In this document: one piece after another, positions 11,422-23,080 of the stretch
How positions within the stretch are numbered: position 1 is the first letter of the stretch
How the letters are laid out: every line of letters begins with the position of its first letter
From: Annona cherimola
Lineage: Eukaryota; Streptophyta; Magnoliopsida; Magnoliales; Annonaceae
Assembly (NCBI GenBank): GCA_030490835.1
Contig: CM059972.1
Location: 19,941,764-20,005,763, forward strand
Direction of reading: 5' to 3'
Length of the DNA stretch: 64,000 bases
Notes under the pieces: model-generated
Seen by the model: the letters and a program-made list of their open reading frames with translations, nothing else
Database searches by the model: none
What the model was told of the DNA's origin: nothing
Position numbers and translations under genes: made by a program

Positions 11422-11748
11422 TGTTAGAATTAACCCACGTAAAGGTATCCAAATTAAAATAGTAGTCTTTGAGTTTAAGCTAAAGGTAACCCAACGTATA
11501 CAAGATACATACATAATCCTATCCGGATGGTATTGTACTTCTGCTATGAGTCATGATGGGAAGAGATCTATTTATACAAAGGAGTCTGAGCCCCTCTCTC
11601 ACACGCACACAAACATAAGCTGTTTCCATCTACTGCAAGTATCATATAGAGAAGTGTCGAGGGAGAAGACCTTGCACTCTACACGTTCTACAGGTGGAAT
11701 CTATACATATGGATTCAGGTACGCTTCCACATCACATGATTTCTAACA
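11422..11748 (+). repeat. 3' LTR of the Copia element
   Basis: Same ends as the 5' LTR (TGTTAGAA and TTCTAACA), 327 bp, followed directly by the target duplication GCCCT. It differs from the 5' LTR at many single positions and a few short gaps. Confidence 0.95.
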
Positions 11749-11753
11749 GCCCT

Positions 11754-12672
11754 TAGTCAATTTATATGGGTAACGTGCAGGACAAATGAATTTCAAACTT
11801 TTAGATATGGACTTGAAACTTTTCTCTTTGTTATTATTATTATTATTCGAAATCTAGGATGAGTACAGTTCAAATGTTAGCTTTGAGATGAGCCTGTAAC
11901 AAACAAAAAAGATTAACTAGAATTAAATAATTTAAGAAAATGTAGATATAGCAGCATTGTTAATTAGATGACAGTATATAATCAGCTGGTTGGTCGTGTA
12001 TAGTAGTGACCAAGAACTATACACTTGAGTAGCGACTGGTGATTGAGTTCAAGTTGGATATATGAAGGTGGTAAAGACAGAAAGGAAGATGGATGGAGGT
12101 TATTTGAAAAGATATCAAAAACAAAGTGAGATGTTAAAATATATTAGAATTGTGTAACATAATTAATGTAGCTGACTGTACTTACTAGGACAGAGGTTAA
12201 GAATTGTTCAGGTTAGGAGTGAGTTCAAGTCGGAGAAAACAGGATAGAAGGGGAATACCTACAAAGATATGAGTCCCACGAACTAGCCAAGGATCTACGT
12301 AGAATAACATGATTCATTAGTTGATGCGACCTATGTTATGGATGACCAAGAATTGCATGATACAGGTGTGTTAGTTCTAATAGAAGATTATAAGAAAGTG
12401 GCACAAGGATAAACAGAGCATCTTGATTTTTATATTGCAATGGATGTTATGATCCACTCAAATGAGGAGTGAATTGGTTCAAGTAGAATAATATGATGCT
12501 AATGCAAAAAAATTAATAAAATTTCCTTCAATAATTGAAATTGGAAGAATAAAGTTGATTTGGAAACTTGGGAATTATGACTTTTCATGGGAAAAGTGGT
12601 TCTGAGCTAATTAAAATTGCAGCAAACAAAAGAAGAAACTCTTAAAATTACTTTCAGGCATATACATCACAC
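11754..12672. other. Intergenic DNA, no recognised gene
   Basis: No open frame above about 70 codons and no motif recognised. Short ATTATT runs occur near 11832. Confidence 0.4.
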
Positions 12673-12675
12673 TTA

Positions 12676-12883
12676 GGCTTCATTTGATCCTATATTATGA
12701 GGCTATCCTTTTCTTGTAACAAATTGAAAGGTAGCATTATTTTTATACTTCACGAATACACTTTTTCCTTTAACTTGCCACAAAAATGCAGCATAGCATA
12801 CTGCCTATCCAAACAAGTATTTCAATCTCACTCTGGCTTAAGTAAAGCACAAAAAATATTGCAAAAGCAAGTCAAATGAAGCC
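12676..12883. mobile_element. Small Tourist-like MITE, different family
   Basis: Perfect 12-bp inverted ends GGCTTCATTTGA and TCAAATGAAGCC, flanked by TTA on both sides (12673-12675 and 12884-12886). Length 208 bp, non-coding. Extra GGCTTCATTTGC-like pieces at 12890 and near 13048 suggest neighbouring fragments. Confidence 0.8.
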
Positions 12884-12886
12884 TTA

Positions 12887-13745
12887 ATGGGCTTCATTTG
12901 CACTAGTTGCACTTTATTCAATATGAAAAGTGATGTACAAAAGGAATGACAAAAAATTTGAATCTTAATTAATAATGTGTAATATAGACTGTCTAAAATA
13001 TTTAAATCCCCTTGCATGAACTATATGTTAAGGAAAAAAGCCTTAGTAGGTTTCATTTGCTTGGCCTCGGATTGATAATCCCCTCGAATAAATATGTTAA
13101 GGAAAAAATTCCTAGTGCAAAGATAAAATAGCAATCACACAATAAACATAATGTATAGCGATTAAGGTCAATAACCCTACTCTTCTATTCCTATCACACA
13201 CCTTTGTATCTTAGATTTTACTATTGTTCAATCAAATGCACCTTAGAGCCAATGCTTTATAGATTTTTGCTTTAGTGGGCATGAATACAGCTAAGTGAAC
13301 CGGATTGTGAGTCCCATTTCTTATAGATTTCTATTTTAGTGGGCATGAATAAAGCTAAGCAAAACAAATTGTGAGTCCCATTTCAACAATCTTTATTTTA
13401 CTTCTTCTTGTACTTGATCTCTAATACCAATCTAAGGTATATAACATTAGAAAAACAATGCAAGAAAGAAATTACACTGTTCCGTGTGTAATTAATGAAG
13501 CGCAACAAAAGCAATCCCTTGACGGAGTTAGTGAGCTTTAAGAACTTAAACATTCCTACACATGGAAGCTTCTTGCAATCTATTAATGCTTGAGAACTTG
13601 ATAAATGAAGATTTAATGCATGTCTTCTTGTCCACATGTTTAAACTTAATGCTTTTTATGATATAAGAGAGGATAAAGTTGTTGGGTGGTTAGTGATGCA
13701 CATTTAATACTTCAAATGTTTGGATTTTTTTTTTTTGGCCCATCA
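12887..13745. other. Intergenic DNA, no recognised gene
   Basis: Contains an imperfect local duplication: a TTTTAGTGGGCATGAATA block at about 13270 recurs at about 13332, each followed by a TTGTGAGTCCCATTTC block. Otherwise featureless. Confidence 0.4.
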
Positions 13746-13930
13746 AAATCAGTCTCGAGGGACTGACTTTTCTTTTGACTTTCAAAGGCATTTTTAGGAG
13801 ACTGAAATGTTATGTATCTAAAAATGCTTGTTTCTATCAATACGCAAGTCAATTTTAGCAGCAACTTGAGGGGACTAAAGTTGCTTCTGACTTTTAGTAG
13901 TAATGTGAGAGGATTGATATAATTTCTTAG
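13746..13930 (+). repeat. Degenerate minisatellite, about 39-bp period, block 1
   Basis: The phrase G(A)GGGACTGAxxTT recurs near 13759, 13798, 13874 and 13913, spaced 39, 76 and 39 bases, with GCTTCTGACTTT pieces between. The units are heavily diverged. The same phrase returns at 15560-16010. Confidence 0.55.
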
Positions 13931-15555
13931 ACATAATTCAAATTACAATGGCTCTTAAAAATATAAATGTAGACATCCTTCCTAACAGGCTTAATCATGG
14001 GGCACGCCCAGCAACACTTTTTAACAAAATGTTGCGCCCATACACAAAAAAAAAGTATGTTATGGTATTAAAATTGGCTTCAAAATTCAATCAGTTGCAG
14101 AAACACCTCTAGGCAATTATGTGGTACGAGAGTGCATGAATTGCAAACAGTCTTATTTAGGAACTAGCCCTACGCATATTCTTAACAGGATTGTATGCTG
14201 GAAACAAGGGTGACATTTATGGTAAATTATTGCAAAAAGAATTGCATCCACCAGTCATACCAGAGTTCAGCAAGCTATTCCATTCATGGGGAGAATTCTG
14301 TTCAACTATCGCAATAGATTGATCAACAACATAGAAACCAAAATGATGGTGTAACCCAATGATATCTTCCCAAATCAATAGAAAATGATGAATACAAATC
14401 CAGTCATTTGAGGAGCAAGCACTCAATAGTTCTACTCTGCCATTTACTCGATCTCCATCTAACAATCCAAGGGCCAATCAAAGAAATCCTAGGAAGACAT
14501 CTAATAATTGATACTTGCCAAGGCCTCCACGTGCACAATAAATAAGATGCAGCCACATTGCCAAGCCACGTTGTTGCTTGGAGCCTATAAATACCAGCAT
14601 CTCTAGCTCGTTTGGGTAGGCAATTTTCATAATGGCAAAAGGGGGAAAATACTAGGGATTCCTCAGCACTGGGTTTGAATCCTCACAATCTCCTCACCAC
14701 ATTTCCTATTCAATTTTGACACTTTCTCAATGTCACTAAAAAATGGTTGACGGTTCAATAATTTAGAGATCAAATAATAGTGATGCCAAGCATTTGTATT
14801 CTTTGATCCTGGGTCGGAATCCATAATCTCTGTAATCTAGTGCCATTTCCAGATCCAGTACAAATTTGGGTCATAATCTACTGACAATGATTAATGGCGA
14901 TTCTATTTTTTGGGTTTGTTTTGTTATAAGCTAGTTATTCGCAGTAATGTTAGTGCACAAACACTAGAACAACATTGCGATGCTCACGTGATTAGTTAAC
15001 ATGACAGTTTATATAATATTTGTTTCTATATTGTGTTCTTGATATATTTTTGCATGTAGTGTACGTGATTTGATAATCTGCTATAATACCATAGGTTTCC
15101 ATTCACTTTCAACATCTTCCTCTAAAATAAATGACCATTATGTCACTACGCAACACATTTACGTAGATTACACCACCACACCGCACGCTTTGAGTAAATT
15201 GCACACCATGCATTACAATTTGTTAATGGTCCCCCTGTGAGTTTTATGAATGGGTAATTGCTGATCATTTCTAATTATTAATGCATGAATACTCTCACAT
15301 ATGTAGGCATCAAGTGGAATAAATATTTTTTAAACCGAGTTTGAGTATGAGATTACTATTCTTACTCTACTTATAACTCGTCTTTATTTTTAGTTGTTGT
15401 GTGAAAGTGTTACCTTACTAACATTTGTGAAACACTAAAAAAAACACCACACTTCGCCACCCGCAGGTTGACATATCAACCCATCGTAACGCAATCTCAT
15501 ACTCTTCAGGTTGGTATGTAGCTCATTGTATCACTATTTGCCTAGGCATTGCACT
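13931..15555. other. Intergenic DNA between the two minisatellite blocks
   Basis: No gene recognised. A TATA-like CCTATAAATACC at 14584-14595 follows a moderately GC-rich stretch with a CCACGTG element (14527), but no coding exon follows. It may be the promoter part of an unrecognised LTR. Both minisatellite blocks may belong to the same old element. Confidence 0.35.
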
Positions 15556-16012
15556 AAGATGAGGTGATTGATTTGCTTCTGAATCTCAGAGATGCTTTTT
15601 TTAGGTGATTGAGAGGGCTCCCAACTTAACAATTTTAGCACATAAGCATTCTTTCTTCTCAAATAGTCTCAGGGGCTTGAGATTGAGAATGCTTGAGAGC
15701 TTACAGAGGTATTTTGAGGGATTTGAGGTTGCTTCTGAGATAGTATATTACAGAAGTGTTGTTACTGAATGTTGTTCATTTGCTCTCAAAGGTAGTGTCA
15801 GCACCAAAGAATACTTCTGAGTTTTCAAAGACATTTTGTGGGATTGAAGTTGCTTCGATCCCATCTAGTTGTCTAGTTGTTGAAAAAAGTTAGAAAAGCC
15901 TAAGGGGATTGACTTTGCTTTTGATTGTCAGAAGCATTTAAAAGGGATTAAGATTGTTTCTAAACATCAATAGCAACCTCAACGGACTAAGCTTGCTTCT
16001 AAAGCATAAAAG
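15556..16012 (+). repeat. Degenerate minisatellite, about 39-bp period, block 2
   Basis: Variants of GGGATTGAxxTTGCTTCTGA appear near 15560, 15713, 15840, 15904, 15945 and 15983. The last three are 38-41 bases apart, joined by CAGAAGCATTT-like pieces. Same repeat as 13746-13930. Confidence 0.55.
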
Positions 16013-16267
16013 CATGACTTAAATGAAAATTTCACAATTTTTATACCTTGACTCATTATCATATATTTTTTCACATTCCAATGGTTATACCTATTAATCT
16101 AAGAACAACTTTCAAAATCACTCAATGCACATGTTAAACAATTTTTTGTTAATCATCAAAATAAACACATTTCTTAGTTCAATGCAAGGGTGGTGGAGTC
16201 CACACAGTATAACGAGATTCACTGGTAGTTGACTTCAATTTAAATAACTCTATATGATATTACAATT

Positions 16268-16682
16268 AGGGTAATTCCAAATATGACCACATTTTACATT
16301 TATTTTCAAATATGACCACATATTTAAAAAATCATGAATTTGACCATATATTTTCAAATATGAAAATGATGTTAGTATTCCCCCATGTACTTTTACCAAA
16401 ATACCCTTGGCTAAAAGCTAAACATAGACAAAAAAATAAATCATTGGTATATATAGCTATCAATATATGAAACTGTAAAATGTATAGTAAAAAAAGTCAT
16501 TTTGTACATGTGAAGATGAATTTAGGTTTTAGTCAGGGATATTTTGATAAAACCACAAGGGTTATTGACATATTGTATTTGAAAATATGATGAAAATGTG
16601 GGCTTATATTTGTCAATTTTGTAAATCTGTGGTCATATATGGAAATAGGACAAAAACTTGTGGTCATATTCCCAGTTAACCT
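16268..16682. repeat. Fold-back MITE
   Basis: The left end AGGGTAATTCCAAATATGAC pairs with the reverse of the right end, AGGTTAACTGGGAATATGAC. Both arms go on with ACCACA and TTTCAAATATGACC-like blocks. Resembles 300-756 in layout and in its AAATATxACC motifs. Non-coding. Confidence 0.68.
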
Positions 16683-17674
16683 CTATAATTATAACAACCC
16701 AATGCTAGGCTCAAACCATGATTATCAAATTCAAATGTTGAATGCTATGTCCACATTCCTTAGCATATGACTTAGATGTAATAAATCACATATTCTTTTC
16801 ATTTAGGCATTCTGCTGGTATCCATGTGCAGGACTTCTAAACAGATAGGATCAGTGAAAAATCATTCATAAGATTAATCCATATGAAATATTAGTTGTAA
16901 TGTGATTCTGGTTCTACATATTTACGATTCGTAGAGTATTAGTGCAATGGGCCTTCCCACCTAAGAATATTCATGTCTTACAAAGACAGTGTTTGGCTGT
17001 GATAAAAAAACTAGTATTTTACTATTGCAAACTGTATGATAAAATGCTTGCACAAATCTAGAATGGATAGCTTCCTTCAAAGGACCCGTGGGGCGGGACA
17101 TATGCTTCTCTCCAATGTTAGGCCAAACTAGCCCCTTACAGTTGTTGACTGAGGATGAGTTTCATGACCAAAACTTGAAAAAGGAATGATATGGCTTAGG
17201 ATTTGATTTCATTCAGTTGTTAGAAGAAAATCCCTTAATATTAAGAAACTAATTTAAATTCCTTGGCATGTGCACTTTTTGGACATACCAAGAGAAGAGT
17301 TCTGCAATAGAAGTCAAACTTTCTGTTATAAAATTATTATAAGCTTAGTATGGTCCATTTGGTCATACATAAAAGTAAAAAAGAAATTCACTCCTCTCTA
17401 TACACTTTTGGATATGATACAACATCTTAACTATTTAATTACTATACTTTTTCTATTATTATTTCTACATTTTAATCATTTTTTTGCATTTTTGCATACA
17501 TCGATCCTGTTTTATGAAACCCTTTTTTATATAATCTTCTCCATATTTAAAATCTTGATCGTTGATGAAAAAATCACTTCATTTATTGTGTTTACATCAT
17601 TTATACTATCATGGAAACCCTCTCATTTGTCTAACATCACTATATATGGGTTTCATCTATAAATGTATAAAATA
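16683..17674. other. Intergenic DNA, no recognised gene
   Basis: One 130-codon open frame (17270-17662) is rich in Phe, Leu and Ile. It is the translation of AT-rich DNA and has no recognisable family. Confidence 0.4.
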
Positions 17675-18902
17675 TGTTGATCATATGCTTGCTTTAAGAA
17701 AAATTAATTTGATTTTGATAATTAAAAAATAATTAAAATATCATTAAAAAGGTTCTAATGAATTTGTGTAAGTGTGCTGAAATATTTTTCTCTAATTATG
17801 CGTATGAAAATGAAAATGTGAAATAATTTAAGTTTCAAGAGCTCAAGTTGATGAATAGCAAGTTCAGCAAAGTGAAGTCTCAGCTCAAGTCGACTTCACT
17901 TGCGACTTGGGTGAAGTCCCATAGCTAAGTTCACTTCGCCTGCAACTTTAGACAGACAATAAAGTGAAGTCTTAAACCAAGTCGACTTCGCTTTGTAACT
18001 TTGAAGGTAAAATTTTAGACAGCAAGTAGACCACAAGTTTTAACAAAGCGAAGTCGCAACCCAAGTCGACTTCACCCATCCCAAGTCAACTCTACTTGCG
18101 ACTTCAACCTATAACGGTCAAAAATTCGAACGTTGGAACATTAGATGCACATAAATTTCCACTCCAACGGCTAGATCTTTTTCCTCTATAAATATCATTG
18201 AAGTATGAGCGTGAACGAGAAGAGAAGAAAGAAAGAAAGAGGAAATGAGCTTACACCTTCTATTATTCAAGAGTGTTGAAATCATTTGAACAACTATTGA
18301 AGCTTTAAGTGCTACTACTTCAAGTGTGCTTACAAGATCATCTTCCTCACACGACAAGGAGTTTCTGGAGCTGATTGATTACACGTTGTAAAATGTAAAT
18401 TCTCTTTTGTGTTGTTACCTTGGATCGGTGTTGGAGACTGAATTCAAGAAGAAGCAAAACTGGGGGTTGGTTTGAGTTTGTCTCACTAACGGATTTTGCT
18501 TGATTGGTTTGAGTTTGTCTCACCAACAAATCAGACTTGGTTGGTTAGAGTTGGTCTCACCAACAAGTGACTATTGTATATGTCCCCTAGAGCTAGAATC
18601 TAGAAGAAAGCGGGTGCTCTAGATTGTATTGAATATAAAATAGTGGAACCCAAGACACAACGGGTGTGTGCTTAGAAGAGTAGAGTAGGGAAGGTTGCCC
18701 GAACCACTATATATTATTGTCTCTTGTTTGGTTTGATTGCTTGCATTCTATATTTCATTTGCACTCTCTCATTCTATTTCATTGCATGTTTCATCAAGGG
18801 GATTAAACTTACAAGGGGTTAAGCTTCCAATTACGAAAAGAATTTTCAAGAACCCAATTCACCTCTCCCCTCTTGAGTTTTGCCATAAACTCAGGACCAA
18901 CA
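17675..18902 (+). mobile_element. Solo LTR of a SIRE/Maximus-like Copia element
   Basis: Begins TGTTGATC and ends GGACCAACA, an 8-9 bp imperfect inverted pair. Close to the 3' end is the block CCAATTCACCTCTCCCCTCT (18854-18873), a near-signature of SIRE-type LTR ends. A TATA box (TATAAATA, about 18186) sits mid-element. AAATA on the left and AAATC on the right may be a target duplication with one mismatch. No primer-binding site or coding region follows, so this is a solo LTR of 1228 bp. Confidence 0.75.
17862..18112. repeat. GAAGTC/GACTTC-rich cluster in the solo LTR
   Basis: About ten copies of GAAGT(C) or its complement ACTTC, including three or more AAGTCGACTT palindromes (near 17888, 17981 and 18065), in the upstream part of the LTR. 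They look like diverged tandem units of a U3 enhancer-type array. Confidence 0.65.
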
Positions 18903-20076
18903 AAATCAACGTAATAAAATAATTTGATCCTAAAATATCAATTTTAAAGAAGTATTTTCAACATCTAAACCGTTTAAAATATCATTTCTACATGGATAAG
19001 TGATTTTATAAAGTATTATTATATTATAATACATGTGTAAATGGATCTAAGTACTTTTCATAATTTATATATGAATATATATTTTTCAACAAATATAGCT
19101 CATGCACATACTTGATTTGGATAAAACTTAGCATCTTAGCTAAACAAATGATATTAAATACACTGCGGATTTTTCATCAAGGACTAAAATTTTAAAATTT
19201 AAAGGAGTTATATGACTCCACTTCTACGTAGCCTGGTTACATAGAAGTGGTTCCTTCTATGTAATTATCTTATCTATTTCAATTTTATTCTCTTTATTCC
19301 TAATCATCAACCTCATATCATCACATTATTCCCTCACTTTTAAAATATTTGTCCCATTCTCACTTCACTTATACATCTGCCAAATGCACCCTACGAATCC
19401 AGTAATTTAGGAATTTTACCTTGGTAATGATTTCCTTTGCCTTTTACTCTAGTAGCTACATCAACCCTAATTTAAAAGGGGGCCAATATGAAAAGTAGCT
19501 TATTATGATGCAAATTGAAACTGGTTGACAGGTATTAGAGGTCTTCTTTTGAATAAATAGGATATATTTGCCCACACATTATCTCTAGAAAACCACACTT
19601 TTCAAAATTTAAACATGTTTGGCCTTCTGTCCAAAACACACAATGTTGAGAGAATTGCCTATCGTTAGTAAATATTTCTACTTTTGGGGAAAGTTGGTGG
19701 TGGTTGCTTCCCCAAAAGTGCATTTGGCTATGGAATGATGCTAGGCTAAACAGGCTTGTAGTCTAGCTTCATCTCTTTTGAATTATCTGTTTGTGATTAA
19801 TGTTGAAAAATGTTTTATTTTCCTCCTTCGATAAAACTTTGAGGATAAAAGGTCCAACGAAGCAGTATCCTAGGTTAAAGGTTATTGAATAACCGTTCTT
19901 TTTTATGAATTGTGAATTAAAATTCCATGTTTCAAAGTCAGATCCTATTCTTCATTCTGCGGACTCTTGTTTTTTGCTCATTTCTCCTTGTGATGCTTTT
20001 ATTTTTTAGAAAAATTCTTCCTTACAGAAATAATTTTTGTCAATGGCAAAGTGCTCATTATGTACCTATTTTTCAG
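18903..20076. other. Intergenic DNA with MITE fragments
   Basis: 19205-19395 contains a partial copy of the Tourist-like family: TTTTATTCTCTTTA, the CATCACATTATT block and a CCAAATGCACCC end. The rest is AT-rich with no gene. I looked here for the missing Lunapark N-terminal exon and did not find it. Confidence 0.45.
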
Positions 20077-23000
20077 GTGGTTGCAATTGCTTATGCAATC
20101 ATGATGATGAGATCAATTAATTTGAACTGGAAAATAAGAGCAGTTTGATTTCTTCCTATGTTTACGTTGCCCGCCTTGTCTTCTTTGATCTACTTAACAC
20201 TTGTTAGCCTCACAAGAATGAGTTAGTATCTGATAATGCACATGTATTCTTTCCATTTTGTTTGAGTTCTTTTATATGTTCTTTTATACCTAACATTATT
20301 GATATAGGGTCTGTTTGACATTACCGAAAAGTCACATAAATTGCAAAAACTTTTCACAATGAGGGTGTGTGCTAAAAAACCTGTCATTTCACGGATCTAA
20401 TCCTATGCTCTTGGGAGTATTGAGCGGGGCACATATACCTATTTTTTATTTTTAAATTTTTTTTATGAACTTGTTAACCTAAGTTTATTTAACGTATGTA
20501 TCAATTTTTACCATTTTTGGAGATTTTTAGATATTTATTTCGGATTTTTAAAAATTAGTGGCATTTTAGTAATTTAAAATAACATAAAATGCCACTAATT
20601 TTTAAAAATTAAAAATAAATATCTAAAATACTCCAAAAATGGTAAAAATTTATACATATATTAAATACACATAGATTAACAATATTGTAAAAAAAATTCA
20701 AAAAAAATTTTAAACAATAAGTGTATGCGCCCGGGAGCATGCAACGCTGCGTGCTCCCGGGAGCATACGATCGAGGTCCGTCATTTCAACACTGTCATGT
20801 CATCCATCAAACAGTTGCCTCCGCAGCCCATATAAGCCATGAATGTGCCATGGGTAGTTGATGACCACTTTGATCAATGGTCAATCACTCACTCGCATAT
20901 ACAAAGGTAGGTGTGCCCGCAACACTCTAGAAACGACTCTCAAAATGACATTGGATTGTTGTGTGCATTTATCACGTTTGACATATCAAAGTTGGCATAT
21001 TTCGGTAAAAAAAACACAAGCGATGAATGTCAGGCGCATTTAATAACATTCAGGTTGCCCCTTAGCAATTAAATGCATGAGCCGCAGTTGCCAGTTGGTT
21101 TAGGCTGGATGCAACAATTTTTACATAGAAAAATTTGTTACTCGACTTTTCAAGATTTCCAAATGGACCCATAATTTGGTATACTTGAGGTATTATTTCA
21201 TAGGATTATTTATTGGCCACCTCCTATAAAAGATATTATTTATTATAACATCAATAAACTGAATCTATGTCTTCCATGCTTGACTCTTCATCTTTCAACT
21301 GTGTTTTTGAAAGCAACAGTGGCAGATTCTAATACCGAAACCATGGAAATGCCAACAATCATGCATTGAAAATTCTAGGTTTGAACATGCCCAAAAGGGA
21401 CAATTGAAGTAGGTTCAAAAAGATGGTAAGGTTGGGCTTGAATAGTTGGCATCGTCGACTATCAGAGACCTACTAGTAATTTGTGTCCAATATAATTCTT
21501 TGCTGCTGTGGTTGGGTGTTAATGCATGAAAATCCAGAGAGTTTCCATCTGCAAGTTAGGAAGATCCGGCAGACAAGTTTGAATTTCCTGCCGAGAGGTA
21601 ATAATGTTATTTTGTTCTAAATCTTTAGGTAATCACAAAGACCAGAAGGCACTTGAAAGGCTGCGTGTTGAAAGGCAGGCAAAAGTTGACAAGCTTAAAG
21701 AGAAAACCAACTATTACAAGACACAACAACTTATTCAGGTCATAAATGGATTTGATTTGTGCTTTATTTCATGGCATGAGTTTGGGTGTCTTCCAAATAG
21801 TTAGTTCTCCACGAAGCATGTTCTAATTTGGATTTTCGTATTTCTCACCGTCTGATATGTCTGTTTGGCTGAGTTTATGAATTCAGGGGCACCTTGCAAA
21901 CATGCTATTGCATGGGTTGTACGACATTGTATGATATACTAACTAAAGACATGTTATGTATAGAAATATGATCCTCATCCTGCTATAAAGGCAACTGCTG
22001 CAAGAGCTTTGGCTTCAAAGTTAGGTATAGAGTCAGGTTTGAAAGTGCATTTGGAAGATGAATCTAACTTCGCTGTTCCACATGGAAAGAGCAATGATGC
22101 TGAATTAGGCAATCCATGCAGTTCCAAAATAGAAAACAATCCCTCGCCAAACATGGTAACACAGGAAGTAGTGAAATGCAACAACTTGTCGAGGAAATGT
22201 CAAACAATGATGGGCATGATAACAATCCAAAATTATCCACAGCCGATCAGGCAGTGATTGTTGAGAATCATCATCCCTGATCAGTAGTGAATGAGGGAGG
22301 ATGGTTTGCTCGGATAGCAGCCCTCATTGTGGGTGAGGATCCAACATAGTGTTGCGCATTGATATGTGGCAACTGCCATGCACACAATGGTGACTTCCCG
22401 AGCATGTTTTACACATTTTAAGGATTTTCTAATGTTCTTTTGCACGATTTGTGGAAATATACACCCTTATTTGCAAGTACTCATCACATTTCATTTGCTC
22501 CCAATGGGGAGATTTGACAATAAGGGGAGTTAGAAGTTAATCCCTATAAGGGTGCAATACCAGTTTCTTGAACATCTGACATTCGAAAATCGAGTCGGTT
22601 ATCACTGTGGCATGAGCTATATTCCACTGACCATTATGATGAAAACATCCCAACATCCCAGTGTTTGGTAAGGCTTCTAAATGATGATGCGATCATCAAT
22701 TCGGTGTTTCAAGCCATATAAGATTTTTATATCGAATCTATATCGCTGTTATCAAGACAGCTTTTCAATTCCCAAGACGGTTTTTTAATTTTCAATATAT
22801 ATTATTACATTCTCATTCTAGAAATAGATTTTATCTAAAAATTTTGTATGGTTTGGAACATATCCTATTTGCCATTAATTTTGTGGACACAGGGTTGGCA
22901 AGGAAAGAGGACTTCCCGTTCATTACGTACTACTGTCCGCACTGCCATGCACTCAACAAATCGAGGCAAGCAGAGGATCATGCCCCAATCTCTCCCTCCT

Positions 23001-23080
23001 CGGGCAGTGGTGATCCAAGAAGCAATGCCAGGGACGAGGAGGATGAGAAAGAAGTGGAATCGACGAAACCAGGTAGCTGA
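20077..23080 (+). pseudogene. Lunapark-like gene, decayed and 5'-truncated
   Basis: Five exon-like blocks keep their order: 20077-20221, 21629-21738, 21964 to about 22389 (the last two conserved regions) and 22893-23080. Block 1 matches the Lunapark transmembrane region (VVAIAYAIMMMRS, FLPMFTLPALSSL). Block 2 is the coiled-coil (LERLRVERQAKVDKLKEK). Block 3 starts KYDPHPAIKA and reaches GGWFARIAALIVGEDPT. Together, block 3 and the last block supply the zinc-finger cysteines (CGNC, then YYCPHCHALN). Introns keep GT/AG, so this is not a processed copy. Defects: TGA at 20146, a frameshift near 22150, stops at about 22278 and 22347, and no first exon. Intact Lunapark shapes three-way junctions of the ER. 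This copy cannot encode it. Confidence 0.8.
20392..20779. mobile_element. Fold-back MITE with 9-bp target duplication
   Basis: Flanked by GTCATTTCA on both sides (20383-20391 and 20780-20788). The ends pair imperfectly around TATGCTCYYGGGAG. The centre is a long palindrome: a TTAGTGGCATTTTAGTAATT arm with its complement. The 9-bp duplication suggests a Mutator-type MITE. It lies in the first intron of the Lunapark pseudogene. Related bodies recur at 36388, 36994 and probably 62388. Confidence 0.8.

Larger units (their letters stand above)
2286..11748 (+). mobile_element. Degenerate full-length Ty1/Copia LTR retrotransposon
   Basis: Two LTRs in direct orientation (2286-2608 and 11422-11748) bracket a primer-binding site, a long leader, gag, protease, integrase, reverse transcriptase and RNase H in Copia order. 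A purine-rich tract lies just before the 3' LTR. The 5-bp target duplication GCCCT is perfect (2281-2285 and 11749-11753), so the ends are certain. The reading frames contain many stops and frameshifts, so the element is dead. Two later insertions sit inside it: a MITE in gag (5084-5374) and a solo LTR in the RNase H region (8640-10917). Without these the element would be about 6.9 kb. The LTRs differ at roughly one site in seven or eight by eye, so the insertion is old. Confidence 0.95.

Noticed and set aside
14217..14477. 86-codon minus-strand frame
   Set aside because: No family recognised and no supporting context.
14584..14595. CCTATAAATACC as a gene promoter
   Set aside because: No coding exon or conserved protein follows within 3 kb. 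Kept only as a possible LTR promoter.
17270..17662. 130-codon hydrophobic frame
   Set aside because: Composition follows the AT-rich DNA, with no homologous family recognised and no gene context.
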